DNA of 34,299 nt from Clostridia bacterium (GTDB lineage: Bacteria; Bacillota; Clostridia; TANB77; CAG-465): positions 1 to 34,299 of the forward strand of contig JAFXHJ010000001.1 in the NCBI GenBank assembly GCA_017536445.1. Reading direction: 5' to 3'. The notes beneath the pieces are model-generated. The model saw only the letters and a list, made by a program, of their open reading frames with translations. It was not told where the DNA came from and did no database searches. Positions 1 through 7,939 of the stretch are shown piece after piece. Within the stretch, counting starts at the first letter, position 1. Every line of letters starts with the position of its first letter. The position numbers were made by a program, and so were the translations under genes.

Positions 1-858
1 CAAGACCTAATAGATAAAGTAACAGAAGAATTAGGAAAACAAGGAGTAACAACAGACAAATGGGATATAACAATAACAGATACAGGGGTTACAGTAGAAA
101 ATAAAAACAATGGCGGTGGAGACAACACACAATTAGGAACAGAATTAGGTTCATTAATAACAGCAGCTAACTATGGAGACAAAGTAGATTATACTGTAAC
201 AGTAAATGGAACAACATATAGCGATTGGCAAATATATTATCATAATGCAGATTATGTATATTTAATAGCAGAAAATAGTATAACAGAAACTACATTAGAG
301 AAAGGAACAACAGTATCAAGCCTAACGACAGATGAATTAGCGTTATATGAAAAATTTAGAGTAGGTAATGCAGATAAGTATACATTAATAGATACATCTA
401 CAGATGAAAATAATTATACAATGTATAACTGTCAAGCAGTAGCACAATTAATAAAAGACTATGCAAACTTTGCAAATACAGAGGCATATGGAACAAATGT
501 AGTAGGAGCAATAGGAGGACCAACACTAGAGTTATTAGTAGCAGGATGGAATGCAAAAGAGTATACACCAACAATGACATTAACAACAGATACATTTGGA
601 TACAAAATAAATGGTGATGACTATGTAGATGACTATGTAGAAGTAACAAGTGATGGATTATATGTACCATCAGACTACTGGTACTGGTTGGTGTCTCCGT
701 CTGCTTACGACAGTAACACTGTTTTGAATGCGGGCAAGGACTATGTGGGCATTGACTACTATGCCACTACTGGCGGCGTTTGTCCCGTAGTTTGTCTAAA
801 ATCTAGCATCCCTGCCACAGTGGGAACAGGAGATTATGATTTTAGCTTAACAAAATAA
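1..858 (+). CDS. Partial surface/pilin-like protein with hypervariable lectin-type C-terminus
   Basis: The open frame enters from the left edge, so the N-terminus is missing; 285 residues are visible, ending at a TAA. Residues 1-220 are rich in Thr, Val, Asp and Tyr and use A-ending codons such as ACA, GGA and ATA. From about base 675 the gene changes: codons end mostly in C, T or G, and GC rises to 65 of 130 bases at 691-820, against about a third upstream. The tail reads YWYWLVSPSAY...GGVCPVVCLKSS. It resembles the WLxSPS...GVRPVV ending of formylglycine-generating-enzyme/C-type-lectin-like domains, including DUF6273-like proteins. The composition jump and the run of Asn, Asp, Tyr, Thr and Ser codons ending in C or T suggest a variable region written by a diversity-generating retroelement. 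No reverse transcriptase or template repeat is seen in the window. Family and surface location are inferred. Confidence 0.6.
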   Translation, partial: QDLIDKVTEELGKQGVTTDKWDITITDTGVTVENKNNGGGDNTQLGTELGSLITAANYGDKVDYTVTVNGTTYSDWQIYYHNADYVYLIAENSITETTLEKGTTVSSLTTDELALYEKFRVGNADKYTLIDTSTDENNYTMYNCQAVAQLIKDYANFANTEAYGTNVVGAIGGPTLELLVAGWNAKEYTPTMTLTTDTFGYKINGDDYVDDYVEVTSDGLYVPSDYWYWLVSPSAYDSNTVLNAGKDYVGIDYYATTGGVCPVVCLKSSIPATVGTGDYDFSLTK

Positions 859-878
859 CGGTGGCAATAATGCAAGGC

Positions 879-918
879 GTGCGTAAGTGGTGGCCAATTC
901 CCACCTGCGTAAGCGCAC
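879..918 (+). repeat. Hairpin with duplicated TGCGTAAG just after the variable tail
   Basis: GTGCG (879-883) pairs with CGCAC (914-918), and GGTGG (889-893) pairs with CCACC (901-905) around a 7-base loop. The octamer TGCGTAAG occurs at 880-887 and again at 906-913. GC is high for this region. It begins 20 bases after the stop codon. Retroelement target genes often carry a hairpin at this place, but this could be a plain mRNA structure. Nothing else coding is seen from 859 to 1252 apart from the terminator and promoter listed next. Confidence 0.45.
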
Positions 919-972
919 AAAATTTACAAGATATGAAGAATACATAAAAATTAATACTTTAAATCAAAAGTT

Positions 973-1014
973 GAAGTGGGAATGTTTAATTAACATTCTC
1001 ACTTCTATTTTTTT
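973..1014 (+). terminator. Rho-independent terminator after the partial surface protein
   Basis: A 14-base stem (973-986 with 992-1005, one G-T pair) with a short AT loop is followed by CTATTTTTTT. It ends the transcript of the partial gene at 1-858. Confidence 0.85.
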
Positions 1015-1094
1015 GTGTGCGGATAAGCACAAAATGGTGTTTTAGGTGTGTCGAATTTTGTCAATGAAAAGACAAAATATTAACGCTAAAATCG

Positions 1095-1123
1095 TTGACA
1101 TACACACAACAGGTAATTAGAAT
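1095..1123 (+). promoter_or_regulatory. Sigma-A promoter for the dinD-like gene
   Basis: TTGACA (1095-1100), a 17-base spacer and TAGAAT (1118-1123). It lies about 130 bases before the start codon. An 8-bp dyad (1055-1062 with 1071-1078) and an imperfect GTGTGT...GTCAA inverted repeat lie around the -35 box and could be operator sites. I do not see a Bacillus-type LexA box (GAAC-N4-GTTC). Confidence 0.7.
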
Positions 1124-1252
1124 ATTTGTAAGGGGGAATTAAAAAGAAAGGAGGGAATAAAAAAAAGTAAAATTGTTTTTTCAGGGGGATTATATAAAAA
1201 ATACATAGATGTAAATAAAGAATAAAAGTAGATATATGAGGAGGAAAAACAA

Positions 1253-2089
1253 ATGAGTGAAAAAGAAATTGAAAAAATTGGAGAAAGTATATTTGAAAGT
1301 ATAAAGCATGTAGATGAATATGGAAATGAATATTGGTTCGCAAGGGAGTTAATGAAAATATTAGAATATAACAAGTGGGAAAATTTCGAAAAGGTTATAA
1401 ATAAATCGATAGAATCTTGCAAAAATAGCGGAATATCAACATTTGATTGCTTTCCTGACGTCAGGAAGTCAATAATTACAGGCAAAGGAAAAGAGACTAT
1501 AATAAAGGATTACAAACTGACACGTTATGCTTGTTATCTAATAGCACAAAATGGAGATCCTAGAAAAGAAGTAATAGCATTAGCACAAACATATTTTGCG
1601 GTGCAAACTAGAAAGCAAGAGTTAAGTGAAAAGGAGTATTTAGCTTTAACGGAAGATGAAAAAAGACTATACCAAAGAGATTTAACAAGAAAGGGTAATT
1701 ATTCACTTAATCAGACAGCTAAAAAAGCAGGAGTTAAAGATTTTGCAAAGTTCCACAACTCAGGATATAAAGGGCTGTATAACGGTGAAACAGCAGATGA
1801 TATAGCCAAAAGAAAAGGCTTAAGATATAGAGAAGATATTCTAGATAATATGTGTAGTGAAGAACTTATAGCAAATCTATTTAGAATATCTCAAACAGAA
1901 CAAAAGCTAAAGAGAGACAAAACAAATAATGAACCAGAAGCGTGCGATACTCATTATATAGTAGGTAAGCAAGTAAGAAAAGCAATAGAAGAAATAGGTG
2001 GAACAATGCCAGAAGATTTGCCTACGCCAGATAAGTCTATTAAAGAACTGGAAAAAGAGAAAAATATACTTAAATTAACAGAAGAATAA
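1253..2089 (+). CDS. dinD: DinD-family DNA damage-inducible protein D
   Basis: 278 residues. The N-terminal part matches the BRO-N/DinD fold: IFESIKHVDEYGNEYWFARE at about residues 14-33, then the typical KDYKLTRYACYLIAQNGDP and EVIALAQTYFAVQTR. The C-terminal part carries other DinD hallmarks: GYKGLYNGETADDI, KRKGLRYREDILD, and an ending with GGTMPEDLPTP. In E. coli DinD is SOS-induced and inhibits RecA-mediated strand exchange; BRO-N proteins are also common on phages and mobile elements. The start is fixed by GAGGAGG (1238-1244), 8 bases before ATG. It is a single-gene unit with its own promoter and terminator, next to a possible retroelement target gene. The family call is firm; the exact role here is not known. 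Confidence 0.88.
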   Translation: MSEKEIEKIGESIFESIKHVDEYGNEYWFARELMKILEYNKWENFEKVINKSIESCKNSGISTFDCFPDVRKSIITGKGKETIIKDYKLTRYACYLIAQNGDPRKEVIALAQTYFAVQTRKQELSEKEYLALTEDEKRLYQRDLTRKGNYSLNQTAKKAGVKDFAKFHNSGYKGLYNGETADDIAKRKGLRYREDILDNMCSEELIANLFRISQTEQKLKRDKTNNEPEACDTHYIVGKQVRKAIEEIGGTMPEDLPTPDKSIKELEKEKNILKLTEE

Positions 2090-2127
2090 TTACCAAGTTG
2101 TTTTTTGTTAAATAACATATAAACGCA

Positions 2128-2164
2128 AAATATCCGTAAGTTGTTACTTACGGATATTTGTTTT
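2128..2164. terminator. Bidirectional terminator between dinD and a convergent membrane gene
   Basis: A perfect 13-bp stem (2128-2140 with 2147-2159) with a 6-base loop is followed by GTTTTG on plus. On minus it is followed by TTTTGCGTTT, so it can serve both converging genes. Confidence 0.8.
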
Positions 2165-2189
2165 GTCTGGTTATGTAATTTAGGTGTGG

Positions 2190-2501
2190 TTAGCCTAAAT
2201 AACGAAGACTAAGATAGAAAGCTCCAGCTGCAATAGCAAACCAACCAATGGTTGTGAGAATGTCTATTACAATTCTTTGTTTCTGGTAGCTTACCATTTC
2301 TTCTTTAAGTTTACCAGCGTACTGCTTGTTTAGTTTAGCAATTTCTTTAGCATTTTTAACACAGTCCTCTACAATCTGTAAAATTGAAAATACAATAAGG
2401 ATTGCAAGAATAGGATGAAGTGCTTTAAACACTAAAGAAAGCGCTAAGGAACCAAAGATAATGATGCTAGCCCGGACTAAAGAATACAGTTTGGTTGTCA
2501 T
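2190..2501 (-). CDS. Small three-helix membrane protein, unknown
   Basis: 103 residues. I do not recognise a family. Two hydrophobic stretches lie near the N-terminus (about residues 8-26 and 29-46). A charged, probably helical segment follows (about 47-77, rich in Lys and Glu, including KNAKEIAKLNKQYAGKLKEE). A third hydrophobic stretch lies at about 80-100. This predicts a membrane protein with a cytoplasmic or external helical loop. The start is supported by AAAGGAGA eight bases upstream of ATG on the minus strand. It is a single gene, divergent from mutS, with its own promoter. Codon use is like the neighbouring chromosomal genes. Confidence 0.7.
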   Translation of the reverse strand: MTTKLYSLVRASIIIFGSLALSLVFKALHPILAILIVFSILQIVEDCVKNAKEIAKLNKQYAGKLKEEMVSYQKQRIVIDILTTIGWFAIAAGAFYLSLRYLG

Positions 2502-2554
2502 TTTCTCTCCTTTACAACAAATTTGTTAGTAGTCTAAATGTTTACCACGAATAT

Positions 2555-2583
2555 ATTATACCATATATTAGGTAAAAAAACAA
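2555..2583 (-). promoter_or_regulatory. Promoter for the small membrane protein
   Basis: On the minus strand: TTGTTT (2583-2578), 17-base spacer, TATAAT (2560-2555). Confidence 0.65.
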
Positions 2584-2605
2584 TGTGGATGAAGTGGACA
2601 GTGTG

Positions 2606-2634
2606 TTGTAAACTTCGACTTTTTGTGATATAAT
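2606..2634 (+). promoter_or_regulatory. Promoter for mutS
   Basis: TTGTAA (2606-2611), 17-base spacer, then TATAAT (2629-2634) preceded by TGA, an extended -10. The mutS ribosome binding site AAGGGGGAT follows 10 bases later. Confidence 0.75.
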
Positions 2635-2657
2635 TCGGGAAAATAAGGGGGATAAAT

Positions 2658-5240
2658 ATGGCACTTTCACCAATGATGCAACAATACCTAGATATACGTG
2701 AAAAGTATCCAGATACAATAATATTATTTAGACTAGGAGACTTCTATGAGATGTTCTTTGACCAAGCAGAACTTTGTAGCCGTGAATTAGAACTTACTCT
2801 TACAGGAAAAGAGTGTGGACTAGAAGAAAGAGCTCCAATGTGTGGTATTCCATTCCATGCAGTTGAGGGATATATAGTAAAGCTTGTAGACAAGGGATAT
2901 AAAGTTGGAATATGTGAACAAGTAGAAGATCCAAAAGAAGCAAAGGGACTAGTTAAAAGAGATGTAATTAAGGTAATAACACCTGGTACAATAACAGAAA
3001 ATACAATGCTAGATGAGCATAAAAACAATTATATAGCAAACATTTATATGGTTGGGAAACAATATGCGTTATCTTATGCAGATATTTCTACTGGTGAGTG
3101 CTTTGTAACTCATGCAGATAATCTAGATGGTGTATACAAAATTATAGATGAAACATTAAAGATAAGACCTAAAGAACTAGTATTAGAAGATTTAATCTTA
3201 AGTGATAGTGAAGTAGTAAATAGACTTGTGAAGAAACAAGAAATATATATTTCAAGATACTTAAATCAAGATGAATCTTTAGTAAATGATATGCCAATGA
3301 TGTCTGAAGCATTTACTCTAGCAGAAAGAAAAAGTTTAACACTTCTTCTAAATTACATAGCAGATACACAAAAGCAAGTGGTATCTCAATTAAATAAAAT
3401 TACACCATATGATATAGAAGCAAGTATGAGGCTAGATGTAAATACAAGAAGAAACCTTGAGATTACAGAATCTAACCGTGAAAGAACTAAAAGAGGAAGT
3501 ATTCTTTGGGTATTAGATAAAACTACTACAGCTATAGGTGCAAGACAAATTAGAAAATGGGTAGAAAGCCCAATGCTTTCTAAAAAGAATATAGATGAAA
3601 GATTAGATGCGGTAGAGAGCCTAAAAAATGATGTGTTTGTACGTGAAGATATTATAGAACTTCTAAAAAATGTCTATGATATAGAACGTTTAGCATCTAA
3701 AATGTCTAATGCAAATACTAATGCTAGAGATTTGGTAGCACTTAAGAATTCATTTAAAGTATTACCAAGTCTTAAAGCTACTATTGCAAGACTTCTTACT
3801 GGAGATAAACATCAGTATTTATCTAAAATTTATGATAGTATAGATGAACTTAAAGATATGTGCAACTTAATAGATACAGCAATAGTAGATGATCCACCAA
3901 TAACTATTAAAGAGGGCGGATTAATTAAAAAAGGATATAATGCTGATGTAGATGAATATAGATCTGCAAGTACAGAAGGTAAGAACTGGCTTATGGAACT
4001 AGAGGCAAAAGAAAGAGATATTACTGGTATTAAAGGGCTTAAAGTTGGATTTAACAGAGTCTTTGGATATTACATAGAAATAACTCGTTCAAACTATTCT
4101 CAAATACCGGAAGATAGATATATACGTAAACAAACATTAGCAGATAAAGAAAGATTCATAACACCAGAACTTAAAGAGTTAGAAAATAAAATTCTTGGTA
4201 GTGAAGAAAAACTAGTGGATTTAGAATACAAGTTGTTTGCAGATGTTCGTGAAAAAGTAGCACATGAGATTGTTAGAATACAAAAAACAGCTATGGCAAT
4301 TGGCGTAATAGATAGCCTTTGTAGCTTTGCCAAAGTAGCTGAAGAGATGAACTATGTAAGACCAAATATAACTCATGATGGAATAATTAATATTAAAGAT
4401 GGAAGACATCCTGTTGTAGAAAAAACAATAAAAGGTTCAGAGTTTATACCAAACGATACATACATAGATTCTAATACAAGATTCCATATAATTACTGGAC
4501 CTAATATGGCAGGTAAATCTACATATATGAGACAAGTTGCAGTAATTACATATATGGCTCAAATAGGAAGTTTTGTTCCTGCGACTGAAGCAAGTATTAG
4601 TATTGTAGATAGAATATTTACACGTGTTGGTGCAAGTGATGACTTAGCAGGTGGAGAATCTACATTTATGGTAGAAATGACAGAACTATCTAATATATTA
4701 GAAAACGCAACAAGCAACTCATTAGTAATACTAGATGAAATAGGTAGAGGAACATCTACATATGATGGTATGGCTATTGCTTGGGCAACTGTAGAACATA
4801 TGGCAGATAAAGAAAAGGTTGGGGCAAAAACATTATTTGCAACACATTATCACGAGCTAAATGAGTTAGAAGGAACTCTTGAAGGAGTTAAAAATTACTC
4901 AGTAGCAGTTAAAGAAAGAGGAGACGATGTAATCTTCTTAAGAAAAATAGTTGAAGGTCCTGCAGATGAATCTTATGGTATATATGTTGCTAAACTTGCC
5001 GGTGTACCAAGTTCTGTAGTAGGTAGAGCAAAGAAAATACTAAACAAATTAGAAGAAGATACAATAACTAAAAAAGCAAAAGCGAATACAACTAAAGTAA
5101 TAGATAATAACAATCAAATAAATATGTTTAACTTTAAGCTTGCTGAAGTTGGTAGAATGTTAGATAAACTTGCTTTGGATGAACTTAGCGCTAAAGAGGC
5201 ACTAGATGTGTTATATAAGCTTAAAGAAAAAATGGAATAA
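2658..5240 (+). CDS. mutS: DNA mismatch repair protein MutS
   Basis: 860 residues, a normal MutS length. MutS binds base mismatches and small loops, then recruits MutL using ATP. The mismatch-wedge motif FYE is at residues 29-31 (RLGDFYEMFF). The ATPase has Walker A GPNMAGKST at 614-622 and Walker B LDEIGRGTSTYDG beginning at Leu692, with ATHYHEL after it. The C-terminus ends in a helical dimerisation segment. ATG at 2658 sits about 6 bases after AAGGGGGAT. mutL lies two genes downstream, with a DUF2207 gene and a phospholipase C-like gene between. mutS has its own promoter. Confidence 0.98.
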   Translation: MALSPMMQQYLDIREKYPDTIILFRLGDFYEMFFDQAELCSRELELTLTGKECGLEERAPMCGIPFHAVEGYIVKLVDKGYKVGICEQVEDPKEAKGLVKRDVIKVITPGTITENTMLDEHKNNYIANIYMVGKQYALSYADISTGECFVTHADNLDGVYKIIDETLKIRPKELVLEDLILSDSEVVNRLVKKQEIYISRYLNQDESLVNDMPMMSEAFTLAERKSLTLLLNYIADTQKQVVSQLNKITPYDIEASMRLDVNTRRNLEITESNRERTKRGSILWVLDKTTTAIGARQIRKWVESPMLSKKNIDERLDAVESLKNDVFVREDIIELLKNVYDIERLASKMSNANTNARDLVALKNSFKVLPSLKATIARLLTGDKHQYLSKIYDSIDELKDMCNLIDTAIVDDPPITIKEGGLIKKGYNADVDEYRSASTEGKNWLMELEAKERDITGIKGLKVGFNRVFGYYIEITRSNYSQIPEDRYIRKQTLADKERFITPELKELENKILGSEEKLVDLEYKLFADVREKVAHEIVRIQKTAMAIGVIDSLCSFAKVAEEMNYVRPNITHDGIINIKDGRHPVVEKTIKGSEFIPNDTYIDSNTRFHIITGPNMAGKSTYMRQVAVITYMAQIGSFVPATEASISIVDRIFTRVGASDDLAGGESTFMVEMTELSNILENATSNSLVILDEIGRGTSTYDGMAIAWATVEHMADKEKVGAKTLFATHYHELNELEGTLEGVKNYSVAVKERGDDVIFLRKIVEGPADESYGIYVAKLAGVPSSVVGRAKKILNKLEEDTITKKAKANTTKVIDNNNQINMFNFKLAEVGRMLDKLALDELSAKEALDVLYKLKEKME

Positions 5241-5252
5241 AAATGTAAAAAA

Positions 5253-5290
5253 CAATAAGAAAGTGTAGTGTTTACTACACTTTCTTATTG
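5253..5290 (-). terminator. 17-bp perfect hairpin after mutS, T-tract only on the minus strand
   Basis: 5253-5269 pairs perfectly with 5274-5290 around GTTT. On plus the stem is followed by C and an A-run, not a T-run. On minus it is followed by TTTTTTAC, as expected for a leftward terminator. No minus-strand gene lies nearby to the right. It may protect the mutS mRNA 3' end, or insulate mutS from antisense transcription. Confidence 0.5.
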
Positions 5291-5316
5291 CAAAAAAAAT
5301 AAATATATTATAGTAT
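5288..5316 (+). promoter_or_regulatory. Probable promoter for the DUF2207 gene
   Basis: TTGCAA (5288-5293), 17-base spacer, TAGTAT (5311-5316). The -35 box overlaps the foot of the mutS hairpin. Confidence 0.45.
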
Positions 5317-5343
5317 TATTGTATATATATTAGGGGTGAACAT

Positions 5344-7227
5344 ATGAAGAAAAACGTAAGGGTGTTAATATGTTTAGTCGCTTTAATTTTTGTATTACCA
5401 GTATGTGTATTTGCGGGTGCTTATCCAGAAAAAATGGATATAGTAGCAAATGTTAATCATGATGGTTCTATGACAGTTGAAGAAACTATTACATGGACAA
5501 TAGAAGAAAGTATAAATGGAGTATATAGAGACGTACTTTGCTTTAATCCTGAAAATGAATTAAATAGTGCAAATGAAATATTTGTGCACAAAATTTTAGT
5601 AGATGGAAAAGAATTCGGTTATTCAGAAACGACACTAGAAAATGGCGATGAAGGAATGTATAACATTAATAGAATTGAGGGTGGAGCACAAATAAAGATA
5701 TTTCATCCAACAGATGCATATCGTGTAACGACAATGACTCGTTATACATTAACAGATGTAGTTGTAGAGTATGCAGACGTAGCTGAGCTGTATTGGAATT
5801 TTATAGGTAAAGGCTGGGCTGGCGGAGTTGAAGATGCGAAGATAACTATAAAATTACCAGATATAAGCGATAGATTAGAAATATTTGGTCACGGGCCATT
5901 AGATGGTTACTCAGAAAAAATAGATAATCAAACATCAGTATTTCATATACCATATTTAAGAAGTGGAGAAGCAGTTGATACAAGGATACTTTTTGATACA
6001 GATATTGTTTATGCAGAAAAATTCCAAGATAAGAATATGCATGAAACAATAATGGCGAAGGAGTTGGAATTAGCAAAAGAAGCCGATGCAAGAAGAGAAC
6101 GAGCAGAAATGTTTGCATATATTTGTTGGGGACTAACAGGAGTTATAGTTATAGTAATTATTGCTACATATATTTGGGCAATTAGTAAGGCAAAAAAATC
6201 TAATGTAGAATATAGATATTTTAGAGAATTACCAGAAGATTATGGCGTGCCTGTAATGAACTACTTGTTATATAAATACCATAAGCCTAATGAAAATATG
6301 TTAGCAACTCTTATGGATTTAGTAAGAAAGAAATATATTAAAATCTACCCAGTGACAAAAGAAGGTAAAGAAAAGCCAGTAGATTATGAATTAAAACTAA
6401 TAAATGAAGATTTATCTAAACTTAATAAGGTAGAACAGCATTACATAGAAAAATTAATATTTGTAGACTGTACTTCTATCAGATTAAAAGAATTAAAGAA
6501 AAAGAATACAGCTTCAGTTTCTGCTAGAGAAAAGGCTGGTAAGGCTTTTGATAAATGGCAAGATATTATTGAGAAAGAATATAAAGCATATAAGCTTGAA
6601 AGAAAAGACACTAAGAAGGTTATAACTAAAGCAACGGTAATATTATCTTTATGTTTTGTACCGTTATTTATAATATTCTTAGTAGCAAGTATAATGGAAA
6701 ACTTCCATGCAGCAATACCAGCAGGATTAGTTTTATTCCCATATATTTTTGTGTTTATATGGATGGTTATGAAACTACCTGCTAGACTTTCAGATAATGA
6801 AAAAGCATTAGAACATAAAGCTAAATGGAAGGGCTTTAAAAGGTTCTTAAAACACTTTAGTAAAATGGAAGAAAAAGATTATGGTTCAATTGTTTTATGG
6901 GAACACTATCTTGTATATGCAATAGGGCTTGGAATAGCAGATAAAGTATTAAAACAGTTAAAAGATATTTATCCAGAAATAACAGAATTAGATGACACAT
7001 ATTCTGGAATATATCACAGTAGTACGTATCATTCATTTAGCAGTTCATTTAACAGCGTTTCTACAGGAGCATTCACATACTCATCATCAACAGGCTCTGG
7101 CGGTGGCTTCTCAGGTGGAGGAGGCGGCCGGAGGCGGCGGTGGCGGCGGTGGTGGATTCTAATACGCCAAAGCAAACAAATAATAAATATAAGAGAAGAT
7201 ATTTTAAAAGTATCTTCTCTTTTTTAA
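5344..7227 (+). CDS. DUF2207 membrane protein with a 3'-terminal frameshift
   Basis: As read, 627 residues. Residues 1-24 form a signal peptide, followed by an extracellular beta-rich domain with GVYRDV and WNFIGKGWAGG motifs typical of DUF2207. A membrane helix lies at about 258-280, a cytoplasmic region follows, and a pair of helices lies at about 430-450 and 456-478. The family normally ends in a glycine-rich tail closing with GGF. Here the glycine run changes at residue 596 into RRRRWRRWWIL and reads on through a terminator to 7227. Removing one C at 7128/7129 restores nine further Gly-type codons, then Phe and a TAA at 7160-7162, before the terminator. The open frame therefore carries a +1 insertion, real or a sequencing error in a GC-rich repeat. 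The biochemical role of the family is unknown. Confidence 0.85.
   Translation: MKKNVRVLICLVALIFVLPVCVFAGAYPEKMDIVANVNHDGSMTVEETITWTIEESINGVYRDVLCFNPENELNSANEIFVHKILVDGKEFGYSETTLENGDEGMYNINRIEGGAQIKIFHPTDAYRVTTMTRYTLTDVVVEYADVAELYWNFIGKGWAGGVEDAKITIKLPDISDRLEIFGHGPLDGYSEKIDNQTSVFHIPYLRSGEAVDTRILFDTDIVYAEKFQDKNMHETIMAKELELAKEADARRERAEMFAYICWGLTGVIVIVIIATYIWAISKAKKSNVEYRYFRELPEDYGVPVMNYLLYKYHKPNENMLATLMDLVRKKYIKIYPVTKEGKEKPVDYELKLINEDLSKLNKVEQHYIEKLIFVDCTSIRLKELKKKNTASVSAREKAGKAFDKWQDIIEKEYKAYKLERKDTKKVITKATVILSLCFVPLFIIFLVASIMENFHAAIPAGLVLFPYIFVFIWMVMKLPARLSDNEKALEHKAKWKGFKRFLKHFSKMEEKDYGSIVLWEHYLVYAIGLGIADKVLKQLKDIYPEITELDDTYSGIYHSSTYHSFSSSFNSVSTGAFTYSSSTGSGGGFSGGGGGRRRRWRRWWILIRQSKQIINIREDILKVSSLF
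7191..7226 (+). terminator. Terminator of the DUF2207 gene
   Basis: An 11-bp stem (7191-7201 with 7211-7221) is followed by a T-run. The frameshifted reading of the preceding gene runs through it, while the restored reading stops 28 bases before it. Confidence 0.8.
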
Positions 7228-7248
7228 GTATAACATTATTGTATTTCC

Positions 7249-7277
7249 TTGAAAAATACTTGCAAAATATATATAAT
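7249..7277 (+). promoter_or_regulatory. Promoter for the phospholipase C-like gene and mutL-miaA
   Basis: TTGAAA (7249-7254), 17-base spacer, TATAAT (7272-7277). It excludes the longer reading of the next gene that would begin at 7249. Confidence 0.8.
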
Positions 7278-7311
7278 ATACTCGAATAATAATACAAAGG
7301 AGCAGCACAAA

Positions 7312-7938
7312 ATGGGATCATATTTAATGCACATAGGAATAACGGAAAAAGTAAGAAGAAAATTAAAACTTTCTTCGAAGTTTATATATGGGAGTATATT
7401 ACCAGATCTTATAAAAATGGAAACTGGAGATAGAACAGGCACACACTTTTTAAAAACAAAGGTTGATGAATATGGCATAAAAAGATTACCTGTAATAGAT
7501 GATGCAATAACAATGCTAAATGGGAAATTAGATAAAGAAGTGAGATTAGGATATATAGCTCATTTAATTCAAGATCTTCTTTGGTTTGAAAAATATATAC
7601 CAAGTTTTGCTACTAATTTGGAAGAAGGAAGAAAAGCATATTTAGCAGATAACAGTGTACACTCTGCTGAAGAATTTAGTGAAGATATATATGAAGATTA
7701 TGTTAAGATTAATGCATATATGGTAGAAGTATGCAAGTTAGACTATGATGCTTTAAAGCAAGAATTAGCTAAGCTTATGACGGAAAATGAAATGAGTTTT
7801 TTAAGCAACAATGATAATATGCGAGATGTTAAAGAAATACATGCAACAAAGATAATTACAAAAGATAAATTAGATGAATATATAAAAGAAGCAGAGGAAA
7901 AGGTAATAGTAGTTATTAAAGAATTGTTAGGAGAATAA
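7312..7938 (+). CDS. Zinc-dependent phospholipase C-like protein
   Basis: 208 residues from ATG 7312, which follows AAAGGAG (7296-7302). The frame is open further upstream, but that part is the promoter. Motifs near the N-terminus are HIGITEKV (His7), YGSILPDL (Asp32) and THFLK. GYIAHLIQDLLWF follows in the middle, with further His residues after that. Spaced His/Asp residues in an alpha-helical protein fit the zinc-dependent phospholipase C/S1-P1 nuclease fold. No signal peptide is visible, so it probably acts inside the cell, and substrate cannot be deduced. It ends one base before mutL and appears to be the first gene of a mutL-miaA operon. The family call is moderate because I rely on motif shape only. 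Confidence 0.6.
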   Translation: MGSYLMHIGITEKVRRKLKLSSKFIYGSILPDLIKMETGDRTGTHFLKTKVDEYGIKRLPVIDDAITMLNGKLDKEVRLGYIAHLIQDLLWFEKYIPSFATNLEEGRKAYLADNSVHSAEEFSEDIYEDYVKINAYMVEVCKLDYDALKQELAKLMTENEMSFLSNNDNMRDVKEIHATKIITKDKLDEYIKEAEEKVIVVIKELLGE

Positions 7939-7939
7939 T

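Noticed and set aside
1145-1210. AAAGGAGGG followed by a possible TTG-started short peptide before dinD
   Set aside because: Spacing to the start is too long and the frame is only about 12 codons.
2128-2159. Inverted repeat considered as part of an insertion element end
   Set aside because: It has the stem, loop and T-runs of a terminator between convergent genes, and no transposase is nearby.
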